The translations under genes and the position numbers were made by a program. Positions 19,627-31,907 of a stretch of 37,842 nt of DNA are shown in pieces; within the stretch, counting starts at the first letter, position 1; each line of letters begins with the position of its first letter. The stretch comes from Persephonella sp. (GTDB lineage Bacteria; Aquificota; Aquificia; Aquificales; Hydrogenothermaceae). The notes under the pieces are model-generated. The model did not search any database. It saw only the letters and a list, made by a program, of their open reading frames with translations, and was not told the origin of the DNA. Location: NCBI GenBank assembly GCA_003978485.1, contig QNZF01000029.1:1-37842 (forward strand). Reading direction: 5' to 3'.

Positions 19627-20376
19627 ATGGTTTTTGTATATGTAATACATACCTTTTAATGCTAAATATTTATCACAGATTAGATTCAATTTAGATTTAA
19701 ATAAATCCCCGTTTCCTCCTGTAAGTATTATGGTATAATTTTCACCTGTTTCATAAGATATTTTTTTTATCATACCTTCAATTAAAGATATATATCCATA
19801 GAATAAACCTGATTTAATACTTTCGTCTGTTGTCTTACCAACAACCTTATTTATTTCCTTTAGATTAACTTTAGGAAGTTTTGCAGTTTTTGAGAATAAC
19901 GCTTCAACACTTGCCTGTATACCCGGAAATATTGCTCCACCCTCATACTCTCCATTTTTATTAACAACATCAAAAGTTATTGCCGTTCCTAAATCTACAA
20001 TAATTAAAGGTGGTTTATAAAGCTGTAAACCTGCATATCCATTTAAAAGCCTATCTATTCCAACCTCTTCAGGTTTTTTATAGTTATTTTTTATAGGGAC
20101 TTGAATATCTGAACCAAGAATAAAAGGTTTTATGTTCAAAATCTTTTTAACCGCTAAAGCTATCTTATCTTCAAGTATAGGAACTGTAGAAGAAATAATG
20201 GAAGCTGTTATATTATCCTTAACATTTAACAATTGAAAAATATTGAATAAATCTAACATCCAATCATCTACAGTTTTATTCCTTTCTGATGACAGTTTAT
20301 AACTGGTTATACTGTCTATATTCCCAACTAATCCTATCTCAGTTGTAGTATTCCCAATATCTATAGCTAATAACAT
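19621..20376 (-). CDS. coaX: Type III pantothenate kinase
   Basis: 'MLLAIDIGNTTTEIGLV', 'GVDRLLN'-like 'GIDRLLNGYAG', 'IVDLGTAITFDVV', 'GGAIFPGI', 'ILTGGNG'. Confidence 0.94.
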   Translation of the reverse strand: MLLAIDIGNTTTEIGLVGNIDSITSYKLSSERNKTVDDWMLDLFNIFQLLNVKDNITASIISSTVPILEDKIALAVKKILNIKPFILGSDIQVPIKNNYKKPEEVGIDRLLNGYAGLQLYKPPLIIVDLGTAITFDVVNKNGEYEGGAIFPGIQASVEALFSKTAKLPKVNLKEINKVVGKTTDESIKSGLFYGYISLIEGMIKKISYETGENYTIILTGGNGDLFKSKLNLICDKYLALKGMYYIYKNHL

Positions 20377-20433
20377 AATTGTACCGTTAATCCTCTAATC
20401 TATTTTTGATTAAAATCTATTTTAAAGTAAAAG

Positions 20434-21291
20434 TTATTTTGATTTATACAGAAACAAATTTCTTAAACCAGTTTTAAATGATAACTCTTTGACTTCACTC
20501 CAATTCGTTTCATATATTTTCTTTTTATAGCCTATATAAACTTTGTTAAAGTATCTTTTAAAAATTTCAAGTAGTTCTAAAGCCTCATCATTACCCATAT
20601 AAGATGGAGAATACTCTATAAACATCCAAAAGTTTTTTAAATCTTTCAATGTTTTTTCAAATCCTTTTAAAACTTCTAACTCGTATCCTTCAACATCAAT
20701 TTTTATAAAATTTATATTTTTAATTTTATTTTCCTCTACAAATCTATCTAAAGATATTAATTTAACTTTCTCATAATCCTGTACAGGTAGATTATCTCTA
20801 ACTATAGAGTTATGCCCTGATGATGTTTTAGCTATACCTAGATTTACATAACCGTCTTTACTACCTACTGCATATCTATAAATTTTTACAGTATCTTTAA
20901 GGTTGTTTAAACATACATTCTTTTTTAAATATTTGAAATTTCTACTTGATGCTTCAAATGAGTAAACTTTTCCATTTATACCTGTTAACTTAGCAAAGAA
21001 GATTGAAAAACCACCCCAATGTGCTCCAACATCTATAACCGTATCTCCTTCTCTTATTAATCTATTTTCCTTAATAAATTTATCTTCAGGTGTTTCAACT
21101 ATACCCCTCTTTATAGGTTGTAAACTCCAATGGTCTCTAGTGTTTACTAATAAAAAATAGTCTTCAGACCTCATCTTTATTATTAGATGTTTATTCAGAA
21201 CACTTTTTTTACAGATTTCGTAAGCTAAAACCCTAAAAGGCGGATATTTAGAAAAAAATCCTCTTAAAAAAGGCTTTAAACATTTTTTCAA
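20434..21291 (-). CDS. FkbM-family SAM-dependent methyltransferase
   Basis: 'VIDVGAHWGGFSIFFAKLTGINGKVYSFEASSRNFKYLKKN', 'NFIKIDVEGYELEVLKGFEKTL'. Confidence 0.88.
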   Translation of the reverse strand: MKKCLKPFLRGFFSKYPPFRVLAYEICKKSVLNKHLIIKMRSEDYFLLVNTRDHWSLQPIKRGIVETPEDKFIKENRLIREGDTVIDVGAHWGGFSIFFAKLTGINGKVYSFEASSRNFKYLKKNVCLNNLKDTVKIYRYAVGSKDGYVNLGIAKTSSGHNSIVRDNLPVQDYEKVKLISLDRFVEENKIKNINFIKIDVEGYELEVLKGFEKTLKDLKNFWMFIEYSPSYMGNDEALELLEIFKRYFNKVYIGYKKKIYETNWSEVKELSFKTGLRNLFLYKSK

Positions 21292-21348
21292 ACTTTTTAT
21301 ATCCTCTGATAAATTTTTCTGTTCAGTTATTATAACAGTTGAAATCCT

Positions 21349-23047
<1,699 letters not shown>

Positions 23048-23482
23048 CTAATTTTTACTGAAAACTTTTTCCAATATTTTATCTATATCCTTTTCTATCT
23101 CCCTTAATGGTATCATAACAAAATCCCTTTCTAACATATATGGATGAGGTATTTTCAGGTCTGGTTTATCAATCTTTAAATCTCCGTATAGAAGAATATC
23201 TATATCTATCTCCCTTGGACCCCATTTAAATCTGTAAACTCTACCTACCTTTTTTTCCACATTTTGACAGAATAATAAAAGCTCTTCAGGGGATAAATCT
23301 GTGTATCCCTTTAACACAGTGTTTATAAATTTTGGTTGCTTCGTATAACCGACAGGTTCAGTTTCATAAAAGGAAGCAACCTTTATATCTTTTATCTTTT
23401 CGGCAAGTAATTTTATAGCCTTCCTTATGTTCTCTTTCCTATTTCCAACATTACTTCCTAACGCTAAATAAACCTTTACCAT
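23048..23482 (-). CDS. folK: 2-amino-4-hydroxy-6-hydroxymethyldihydropteridine pyrophosphokinase
   Basis: 'VYLALGSNVGNRKENI', 'SFYETEPVGYTKQPKFINTV', 'RFKWGPREIDIDILLYGD'. Confidence 0.95.
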   Translation of the reverse strand: MVKVYLALGSNVGNRKENIRKAIKLLAEKIKDIKVASFYETEPVGYTKQPKFINTVLKGYTDLSPEELLLFCQNVEKKVGRVYRFKWGPREIDIDILLYGDLKIDKPDLKIPHPYMLERDFVMIPLREIEKDIDKILEKVFSKN

Positions 23483-23485
23483 ATT

Positions 23486-24106
23486 TTAGTCGTAATCTTT
23501 GTTGTATCTTCTGTAAAGATAAAATATTCTCTGTAGCAAGGATAGGATAGTTAAAACGGTTATAAATAAAAATCCAAATTTTAGGTCTAATATCTTAAAG
23601 TAATCCAATATTGAAAAGATTATTATGGACAGTAATGTTTCAGGTCTGCCGAAAAATCCTATACCTTCCAGTGGGTCGTTAATTTTTCCTTTTTTCCTTT
23701 CCTCAAAACCTATCTCTGCGTAAACAACAGGTTTTATAAATGTGTGAAGCATATTTGATACAACAGCTAAAACTGTTAAAAATGGATTTGTGTAAGCTAA
23801 GCCTATAGAGAAAAGTATTACTCCATCTACAAACTTGTCTGCCAACCAGTCAAAAACAGCTCCGAACTTTGATGATTTATCATTCTCCCTTGCAACAACA
23901 CCATCCATTAAATCAAAAAATCCACTAAAGAATAGAAGTATAGCACCTATTAATGGCTCTTTATGGTAAAAGTAAAATGCGGAGAGAGAACCGAAGATTA
24001 TAGATATAACTGTAATTATGTTTGGCGTTAAGTGTGTCTTTGCTAAAGCTATACCTATCGGTTCATAAATCTTTTTTAAATTTTTTCTTCTTGATGTTAA
24101 ATTCAT
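23486..24106 (-). CDS. CDP-alcohol phosphatidyltransferase family protein (archaeal/inositol-phosphate synthase-like)
   Basis: Motif 'SGFFDLMDGVVARENDKSSKFGAVFDWLADK' with flanking TM segments; second CDP-alcohol transferase in the window. Confidence 0.88.
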   Translation of the reverse strand: MNLTSRRKNLKKIYEPIGIALAKTHLTPNIITVISIIFGSLSAFYFYHKEPLIGAILLFFSGFFDLMDGVVARENDKSSKFGAVFDWLADKFVDGVILFSIGLAYTNPFLTVLAVVSNMLHTFIKPVVYAEIGFEERKKGKINDPLEGIGFFGRPETLLSIIIFSILDYFKILDLKFGFLFITVLTILSLLQRIFYLYRRYNKDYD

Positions 24107-24119
24107 AACTATATCCTTT

Positions 24120-25160
<1,041 letters not shown>

Positions 25161-25307
25161 TTAACATAACAGAAAACCTGAGTTTTTTATATGGAATTTA
25201 ACCCATCTAGATTTCAAATTTATTAAAAATTTCATCAAATAAGCTTTTATGATAAATTAAAATAAATAGTTGTCGTTAATTTTATTTTTCAGGAGGTTTT
25301 AAAATAA

Positions 25308-26549
25308 ATGGCAAAAGTTAAATGTTTAAAGTGTAAAGAGTGTGGTAGAGAATATCCTATTGAACCTATACATGTGTGTGAATACTGTTTTGGACCATTG
25401 GAGATAGAGTATGACTATGAATATATAAAACAGAATATATCTAGGGAAAAGATTGAAAAAGGTGAAAAAAGTTTATGGAGATATATAGATTTATTACCTG
25501 TGGATAATCCTACTGTTGGCTTAACAGCTGGATATACACCATTAAAAAAGGCTAATAATCTGGGAAAACTTTTAGGTTTAAACAATCTTTATATAAAAGA
25601 TGACAGTGTTAATCATCCTACTTTATCCTTTAAAGATAGAGTTGTTGCTGTTGCCCTTTCTAAAGCTAAAGAATTTGGTTTTGATACTGCAGCTTGTGCA
25701 TCAACTGGAAATCTGGCAAATTCCGTTTCTGCAAATGCTGCAGCTTCCGGTATGGACTGTTATGTTTTCATACCTGCAAATTTAGAAACAAACAAAATAA
25801 TAGGCTCTCTAGTTTTTAATCCAACAGTTGTTGCTGTAGATGGTAATTATGACGATGTGAACAGATTGTCTTCTGAAATCGCCAATGAGTTTGGCTGGGC
25901 ATTTGTAAATATAAATGTTAGACCGTTTTATTCGGAAGGTTCAAAAACACTGGCTTTTGAAGTGGCAGAACAGTTAGGTTGGAGAGCTCCAAACTCTGTA
26001 GTCGCACCGTTGGCGTCAGGTTCACTTTATACGAAAATATGGAAAGGCTTTAACGAATTAAAGACTGTAGGATTGATTGAAGATAATCCACCTAAAATGT
26101 ACGGGGCACAGGCGGAAGGTTGTAGCCCAATTTATAAAGCCTTTAAAGAAGGTAGAGATTGGATTATTCCTGAAAAGCCCAACACAATTGCAAAATCAAT
26201 AGCTATAGGAAATCCTGCAGACGGACCTTATGCTGTTAAAGTTGCTAAAGAAAGTAATGGATTAATAGATATAGCTACAGATGATGAGATAATAGAAGGA
26301 ATGAAGTTATTGGCTAAAACCGAAGGTATATTTACAGAAACGGCAGGCGGAACAACAATCGCAGTATTGAAAAAGTTGGCTGAACGTGGAGTTTTTGACC
26401 CTGATGAAGTGGTTGTTGCTTACATTACAGGAAATGGTTATAAGACAATGGAAGTTTTAGAAGGTAAGTTAAAAAAGCCTATCCATATAAAACCATCTTT
26501 AAAAGAGTTTAAGGAAAAAGTTATTAATCAAGCTGTGGAAAAACGATAA
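25308..26549 (+). CDS. thrC: Threonine synthase
   Basis: 413 aa; N-terminal zinc-ribbon-like cysteines; PLP motif 'HPTLSFKDRVVAVALSKAKEFG', 'ACASTGNLANSVSANAA'. SD aggaggt upstream. Confidence 0.94.
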   Translation: MAKVKCLKCKECGREYPIEPIHVCEYCFGPLEIEYDYEYIKQNISREKIEKGEKSLWRYIDLLPVDNPTVGLTAGYTPLKKANNLGKLLGLNNLYIKDDSVNHPTLSFKDRVVAVALSKAKEFGFDTAACASTGNLANSVSANAAASGMDCYVFIPANLETNKIIGSLVFNPTVVAVDGNYDDVNRLSSEIANEFGWAFVNINVRPFYSEGSKTLAFEVAEQLGWRAPNSVVAPLASGSLYTKIWKGFNELKTVGLIEDNPPKMYGAQAEGCSPIYKAFKEGRDWIIPEKPNTIAKSIAIGNPADGPYAVKVAKESNGLIDIATDDEIIEGMKLLAKTEGIFTETAGGTTIAVLKKLAERGVFDPDEVVVAYITGNGYKTMEVLEGKLKKPIHIKPSLKEFKEKVINQAVEKR

Positions 26550-27233
26550 CTAAAAGAATAAATCCCATATGGATTTTTCCTTTTCTTCTTTTTGATAATC
26601 TTCTTCATCTGATTGGTAATCATCAGAGTATCCGTCTTCATAACTGGAAGAACTATCCATATCCCAAACGTATCCATTATTATCACTTTCATCTGTAGTG
26701 GTTTCATTTATTTCGTAAGGATAATAACTGTTCCCTGTTATTTCTGATATATCATAACCAGCAAATTTTTTTATATACTCTGTTATAGGAGTTCCGTAGC
26801 CGTCTCTAGGTATATATCTTCCATTTGATTTTAAAAACTTTTTAACATTTCCTGCTCCTAAAAGATGTGCCCCCCCAAGTAAGCCACTTTCTGTTATTAA
26901 AATCCCTCCAATTCTTTTACCTACATATTTGTCTAATCCTAATAGTCTTATATACTTCCAACTTTTCCTGTGAAATTCCCTTATTGCATTTTCCTGTGCC
27001 CTAGGATTGTTTAGAAAATCTTCTTTACTCCAAACTCCGTCTTTTCCTGTCCACTCGCCTATCCAATCGTTCCTTCTTGTAGGGTCTCCCTTGTAATAAC
27101 CTGCGTCTTTTAACGCACTTTCCCCCATCTGATACTTGCCTAGATAACCGTAGCTATTCTCAATGTTATACCTTCCGCCACTCTCCCTATAACCTAAAGC
27201 CCTTAAAAAGTCTATATAATTGCCTTTATACAT
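26550..27233 (-). CDS. Lysozyme/transglycosylase-like protein, paralog B, with acidic Tyr/Ser-rich tail
   Basis: 'YRESGGRYNIENSYGYLGKYQMGESAL' (candidate catalytic Glu plus GxYQMG), 'ITESGLLGGAHLLGAG'; C-terminal 'DESDNNGYVWDMDSSSSYEDGYSDDYQSDEEDYQKEEKEK'. Confidence 0.72.
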   Translation of the reverse strand: MYKGNYIDFLRALGYRESGGRYNIENSYGYLGKYQMGESALKDAGYYKGDPTRRNDWIGEWTGKDGVWSKEDFLNNPRAQENAIREFHRKSWKYIRLLGLDKYVGKRIGGILITESGLLGGAHLLGAGNVKKFLKSNGRYIPRDGYGTPITEYIKKFAGYDISEITGNSYYPYEINETTTDESDNNGYVWDMDSSSSYEDGYSDDYQSDEEDYQKEEKEKSIWDLFF

Positions 27234-27248
27234 CTTTTCACCCTATCT

Positions 27249-27956
27249 TTACTTTTTGGAAAATATACTAAATATCGCCTTAAACAGCTTTATAATTATC
27301 TCAAATATGCCTCCTCCGCCTTTTTTCTCATCTTTTTCAGGTTCTTCATCATATGATGGTGTTTCTGGTGTAGATGGTATATCCCATTGGAAGCCAAATT
27401 CTTCCTGTATTTTCTTTTTCTCTTCTGGAGTTAATGTTGTACTACCTGTAATCTCCGATATATCATAACCGTTAAATTTGCTTATATACTCGGTTATAGG
27501 TGTTCCAAAACCATCTCTAGGTATTTCACTGCCGTTAGATTTTAAAAATTTTGCTAAACTTCTAACACCAACTAGGTGTGCTCCTCCAACTAATCCACTC
27601 TCTGTAATATAAATACCAGCTATAGTTTTACCTACATATCTGTCTAAATCTAAAGCTTTTATATATTTCCATATCTTTCTGTGAAATTCTCTTATTGCAT
27701 TTTCCTGTGCCTGTGGATTGTTTAAAAAATCTTCTTTACTCCAAACTCCATCTTTCCCTGTCCACTCCCCTATCCAATCGTTCTTTCTAGGTGTACTGTC
27801 CCCTTTGTAATAACCTGCGTCTATTAAAGCCATCTCCCCCATCTGATACTTGCCCAGATAACCGTAGCTGTTTTCAATGTTATACCTTCCGCCACTCTCC
27901 CTATAACCTAAAGCCCTTAAAAAGTCTGTATAACTTCCCTTGTAGCTATTTGACAT
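27249..27956 (-). CDS. Lysozyme/transglycosylase-like protein, paralog A, with hydrophobic C-terminal helix
   Basis: Same core as 26550-27233; tail 'EEPEKDEKKGGGGIFEIIIKLFKAIFSIFSKK'. ATG at 27956 preceded by GGAGG. Confidence 0.72.
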   Translation of the reverse strand: MSNSYKGSYTDFLRALGYRESGGRYNIENSYGYLGKYQMGEMALIDAGYYKGDSTPRKNDWIGEWTGKDGVWSKEDFLNNPQAQENAIREFHRKIWKYIKALDLDRYVGKTIAGIYITESGLVGGAHLVGVRSLAKFLKSNGSEIPRDGFGTPITEYISKFNGYDISEITGSTTLTPEEKKKIQEEFGFQWDIPSTPETPSYDEEPEKDEKKGGGGIFEIIIKLFKAIFSIFSKK

Positions 27957-29040
27957 AGCATTTACCTCCATTCACATATTTATGACCGTTATACTTTAAG
28001 ATTATTTCATCATCTACAATTAAATCTCTGTATCCTCTTGTTTTCGTTTTGGCTAAGTAGAAATAGTTAAGATTTTGTATTAATACGGACACATCTACAG
28101 ACCTATATCTATTCTTTCCTCTGTTTATATAAACGAATGCACCGCAACCTGCAGTCCCACACATATAATAGGAATTGACAATCATAAAAACATCAGGTCT
28201 TCTGTCTCCGTTTAAATCAACTATACCTAACAACAGATTTTTAGGTTCTATAGTTATATTTAATTTTTTTAACTGGTCTAAATTGATACCTTCCTCTTTT
28301 AAAAATTTATTTAGTAATACCTTTGCTAGATCTTTTACCTTTTCATTATCTCCCTGAACAAACTCAACCTTTCTTAAAACTGGACAGACTTTTAATTTTT
28401 TTATCCCTAACTCTTCAGCAGGTAAAGTTTTAGCGGATAAAACAACTTCTGGAGTTATAAATGAGTTAATATCCTTCCTTACAGCATCAGCAAGGATGTT
28501 TAAATCTTCTTCAGATGGATTTCCTATAGGTACTTTTACAAAATCGTTATCACTTTCTATCAGGTAAACTCCAAAAAGTCTTTTATCATCTGGAGAGTAT
28601 ATTAGATAAACCATCTCAGTATCGCACATATGAGGCTTACAGAAGCTTATATACACATATCTTTTTCCGTTTATTTTAACTATCTTATTCTTACCACCTA
28701 CACCTGATATATTTCTAATCCAAGGTATATTACTAAGCTCTCCTAAAGATTTTATATATATAGATTTAAACTCTCTATCCTTCAATAACTCCCAAGGATA
28801 TTTTGTAAACTTCTCGTATAACTCCCTATCCTTTTCAGTAATATTTACTTTTTCTTCTTTTTTTTCTTCTGTCTGATTAACTGTAGATATAGTCTCATTT
28901 ACACTAGGTTGAGTTATCGGTTGTATAGCAGAAACAGGTTCTTTTTCTTCCTTTTTTTCTTTCCTTTCAGATGAACAGGTAGATACATTAATAAGTAGTG
29001 TAAAAATAAAAAATAGCTTTACATACCTTTTTATCATCAT
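27946..29040 (-). CDS. Unknown lipoprotein/periplasmic protein
   Basis: 364 aa; lipobox-like 'TLLINVSTCSSERKEKKEEKEP'; C-terminal 'DLNGDRRPDVFMIVNSYYMCGTAGCGAFVYINRG'. Overlaps the start of the downstream lysozyme-like gene. Confidence 0.75.
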   Translation of the reverse strand: MMIKRYVKLFFIFTLLINVSTCSSERKEKKEEKEPVSAIQPITQPSVNETISTVNQTEEKKEEKVNITEKDRELYEKFTKYPWELLKDREFKSIYIKSLGELSNIPWIRNISGVGGKNKIVKINGKRYVYISFCKPHMCDTEMVYLIYSPDDKRLFGVYLIESDNDFVKVPIGNPSEEDLNILADAVRKDINSFITPEVVLSAKTLPAEELGIKKLKVCPVLRKVEFVQGDNEKVKDLAKVLLNKFLKEEGINLDQLKKLNITIEPKNLLLGIVDLNGDRRPDVFMIVNSYYMCGTAGCGAFVYINRGKNRYRSVDVSVLIQNLNYFYLAKTKTRGYRDLIVDDEIILKYNGHKYVNGGKCYVK

Positions 29041-29139
29041 AGCACCGTTAACATTTGAATTTTTAACTGTTTAATATTAAAATCTCCAATTATTAAAAAA
29101 TTTTCAATTACAAATAAAAAAATTGTTGTCAAAAGTTTA

Positions 29140-29373
29140 TCATAAAAAATATTTTTTTGATTTTACTTTATAGATTTTTATAATCCATAAAATAATTACA
29201 ACAGTTAGCCAAAAGGCTAATATATAGCTTAATTGAAACTTAAAATTAAAAAAATGTGATATTACTAAATGATACAGTATATAGGGAAATGTAAGTATAA
29301 CTGAGAGAAAAGATAGAAACAGGAAAAATAATGTTAAAAAGGCATAGAAATAAGCCTTTTTACTTCTCTTCAA
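29140..29373 (-). CDS. Small membrane protein
   Basis: 77 aa, two strongly hydrophobic segments, basic ends. Confidence 0.55.
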   Translation of the reverse strand: MKRSKKAYFYAFLTLFFLFLSFLSVILTFPYILYHLVISHFFNFKFQLSYILAFWLTVVIILWIIKIYKVKSKKYFL

Positions 29374-29376
29374 TTT

Positions 29377-29820
29377 TTATTTAGTTAAAAGTATTTTTAG
29401 ATAAACAATTCCTGCCATATCTGGAGTTATTTTAAATACAATCAGTCTGTCCCCTTTCTTAAATGCTAAAACTCCGTCTGTCGATACAGTAGCAAAATCT
29501 GGTTTCCAACCTTTTTCAGGCATATATTCTGTTAAAAAGTTTATAATCTGAACTGTTGATGCCTTACCTACATAAACTAAATAAGCTCTAACATCTCCTC
29601 TATAGTCGTATATTAAAGATTGGTCGCTAACAAATCTAAAGTTGTCTGGAATAACAAAAGAAAACTTTCCCATCACTTTGTTTTTAGGTATTAATTCTAT
29701 TGGAGTTTGTTCCGGTAGTAGTTGTAAAGTGTTTAAACAGCTTGTTAAAGGTAGAGACAAAATTAACAGGAAAAAAATTTTAATCAAAAATCTTTTTATC
29801 ATTTCCTTTCCTTTAATCAA
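29377..29820 (-). CDS. Putative lipoprotein
   Basis: 'LILSLPLTSCLNTLQLLPEQTPIELIPKNKVMGKFSF' lipobox; conserved domain not recognised. Confidence 0.7.
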   Translation of the reverse strand: MIKGKEMIKRFLIKIFFLLILSLPLTSCLNTLQLLPEQTPIELIPKNKVMGKFSFVIPDNFRFVSDQSLIYDYRGDVRAYLVYVGKASTVQIINFLTEYMPEKGWKPDFATVSTDGVLAFKKGDRLIVFKITPDMAGIVYLKILLTK

Positions 29821-29873
29821 AAATAATTTTTATTTGAATATTATAAAATGAAAAGGATTAATTTAACTAAGAT

Positions 29874-30800
29874 TTGTTAGGTTGTTTTAAAGATATGGAT
29901 AAAATTGTAGTTATTACAGGGGCAACTGCGACTGGAAAAACAGATTTAGCTATTAAACTGGCGGAAATGATAAACGGAGAGATTATAAGTGCAGATTCTA
30001 TGATGGTTTACAAATATATGGACATAGGAACGGCAAAACCGCCTAAAGATATAAGGAAGAAAATATCACACTACATTATAGATGTGGTAAAACCTTCTGA
30101 AATTTTTTCCGTAAAAGATTTTGTGGAGTTAGCAGACAGGCATATAAAAGATATAAAAGCTAGAGGTAAAACTCCAATTATTGTTGGTGGTACTTGGTTA
30201 TATATACAGGCTTTACTTTATGGATTGTCAGATGCACCTAAGGGAGACTGGGCGTTAAGAAAAAAGCTTTATGAAAGGGATACGGAGGAGTTATACGAGG
30301 AATTAAAAAAGGTTGATTTAGAGTACTCAAAAAAGATAAACAGAAATGACAAAAGAAGAATTGTTAGGGCTTTAGAGGTGTTTTATCTATCCGGTAAACC
30401 TTTTTCATACTTTCAAAATAAGCATGGTTTTAAAGAGGAAAGATACAGTTTCATAGGTTTTGTATTAGAAAGGAATAGAGAAGATTTAATGAAGGCTATA
30501 GAAAACAGAGTTGATAAGATGTTTTCTGAAGGTTTAGTTGATGAGGTTAAGTTTTTAATAGATATGGGATACAAAAACTTTTTAACATCTTCTCAGGCAA
30601 TAGGCTATAAGGAGTTAATTCCATTTTTTGATGGATACATATCACTGAATGAAGCAAAAGAGAATATAATAAAAAATACTAAAAAGTTTGCAAAAAAGCA
30701 GATAAAAACTTTTCGTTCAAAATTTGGCAAAAAAAATAACTGGAATTTTGTTAATATAAATGATAAAAATTTTATTGAAATTTTTGAAAAAATAATTTAG
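29874..30800 (+). CDS. miaA: tRNA dimethylallyltransferase
   Basis: 'ITGATATGKTDLAIKLAEMINGEIISADSMMVYKYMDIGTAKP', 'HYIIDVVKPSEIFSV', 'SSQAIGYKE'. Start may be the internal ATG (MDKIVVITG). Confidence 0.95.
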   Translation: MLGCFKDMDKIVVITGATATGKTDLAIKLAEMINGEIISADSMMVYKYMDIGTAKPPKDIRKKISHYIIDVVKPSEIFSVKDFVELADRHIKDIKARGKTPIIVGGTWLYIQALLYGLSDAPKGDWALRKKLYERDTEELYEELKKVDLEYSKKINRNDKRRIVRALEVFYLSGKPFSYFQNKHGFKEERYSFIGFVLERNREDLMKAIENRVDKMFSEGLVDEVKFLIDMGYKNFLTSSQAIGYKELIPFFDGYISLNEAKENIIKNTKKFAKKQIKTFRSKFGKKNNWNFVNINDKNFIEIFEKII

Positions 30801-30876
30801 ATTAAAAATTGTTAAAAAAATGGTAAAATTTTTAATGTGTAAGTTTAGCAATCAATAAAATTTGGAGGAGGCGTAG

Positions 30877-31065
30877 ATGAACATACAAGATGAAGTTCTA
30901 AACAAGCTAAAGGAAGAGGGGAAGGAAATAACAATCTACCTAATTAGGGGGACAAGGATAACTGGAAAAATAGAGGGGCTAGACCAATTTACAATTTTAC
31001 TTGATGTAAATGGTGAAAAACAATTAATCTACAAACACGCTATAAGCACAATCATAGTAGAGTAA
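30877..31065 (+). CDS. hfq: RNA chaperone Hfq
   Basis: 62 aa Sm-like; 'LNKLKEEGKEITIYLIRGTRITGKIEGLDQFTILLDVNGEKQLIYKHAISTI'; downstream of miaA; ggaggag SD. Confidence 0.93.
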   Translation: MNIQDEVLNKLKEEGKEITIYLIRGTRITGKIEGLDQFTILLDVNGEKQLIYKHAISTIIVE

Positions 31066-31067
31066 AT

Positions 31068-31691
31068 CTACTCTACGTAAAGTCTTTTTTCCTTTATATA
31101 ATCTTCTACTATTGGGGGAACAAGGTATGTTATTGGTTTCCCCCTTCTAATTCTATCTCTAATCTCAGAAGATGATATATCAATTCTCCTTCCATTGAAG
31201 AAATATATATTGGCAGAAAATGGTTCTATAGTTTTAGTTAACCTTAAATCTTTACATAAGACTTTTCTTGAATATTCATAAATGTCTGCCAGATTGTCCT
31301 TGTCCCTTCCTATAACTATAAAGTTTGTTATCTCTAAAAGGAGATTATACTTTCTCCATTTATGTAAACTTAAAAATGCATCACTACCAACCAAAAATAT
31401 TGGGTTATAACCAAGTTTACGTTTATAAAATAAAATAGTGTTTATTGTATAAGAAACTTTCTCATTTTTTATCTCTCTATCGTCTATATCAAAATATGGA
31501 TTGTAGCCTATAGCCATCTCAATTAACTTTAGCCTATCTTCAGGGAGTATATTTATTCTATGTTTTAAAGGGGATAAATAAGCAGGTATAAAGATTATTT
31601 TATTCAGTTTGTAATACTCTCTAACATCCTCTGCTAATCTTAAATGTCCTATGTGTATCGGGTCAAAACTCCCGCCGTAAAGTCCAATCAT
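31068..31691 (-). CDS. nadD: Nicotinate-nucleotide adenylyltransferase
   Basis: 'MIGLYGGSFDPIHIGHLRLAEDV', 'FLVGSDAFLSLHKW', 'DISSSEIRDRIRRGKPITYLVP'. Confidence 0.95.
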   Translation of the reverse strand: MIGLYGGSFDPIHIGHLRLAEDVREYYKLNKIIFIPAYLSPLKHRINILPEDRLKLIEMAIGYNPYFDIDDREIKNEKVSYTINTILFYKRKLGYNPIFLVGSDAFLSLHKWRKYNLLLEITNFIVIGRDKDNLADIYEYSRKVLCKDLRLTKTIEPFSANIYFFNGRRIDISSSEIRDRIRRGKPITYLVPPIVEDYIKEKRLYVE

Positions 31692-31907
31692 TAACTTCTC
31701 CTTAAAATTTATCAGCTTTTATAATATTTAACAAAAAATGGAAATTTTTATGAAAATTATGTAAAAATTCTAATATTTAAATTTTCAAATTGTAAAATTA
31801 AATAAATTTATCTGCATAATTTACCAGTTTTTATTCTAAATTTTTCATAAACAATGTTTAATGTTATAAAATTAGCAAGATAAATTATTCTTTAGGACAT
31901 AGTTATA

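Noticed and set aside
23486-24106. Duplicate pgsA
   Set aside because: CDP-alcohol transferase motif is shared, but the sequence resembles the archaeal/inositol-phosphate type; two paralogs of different specificity are common.
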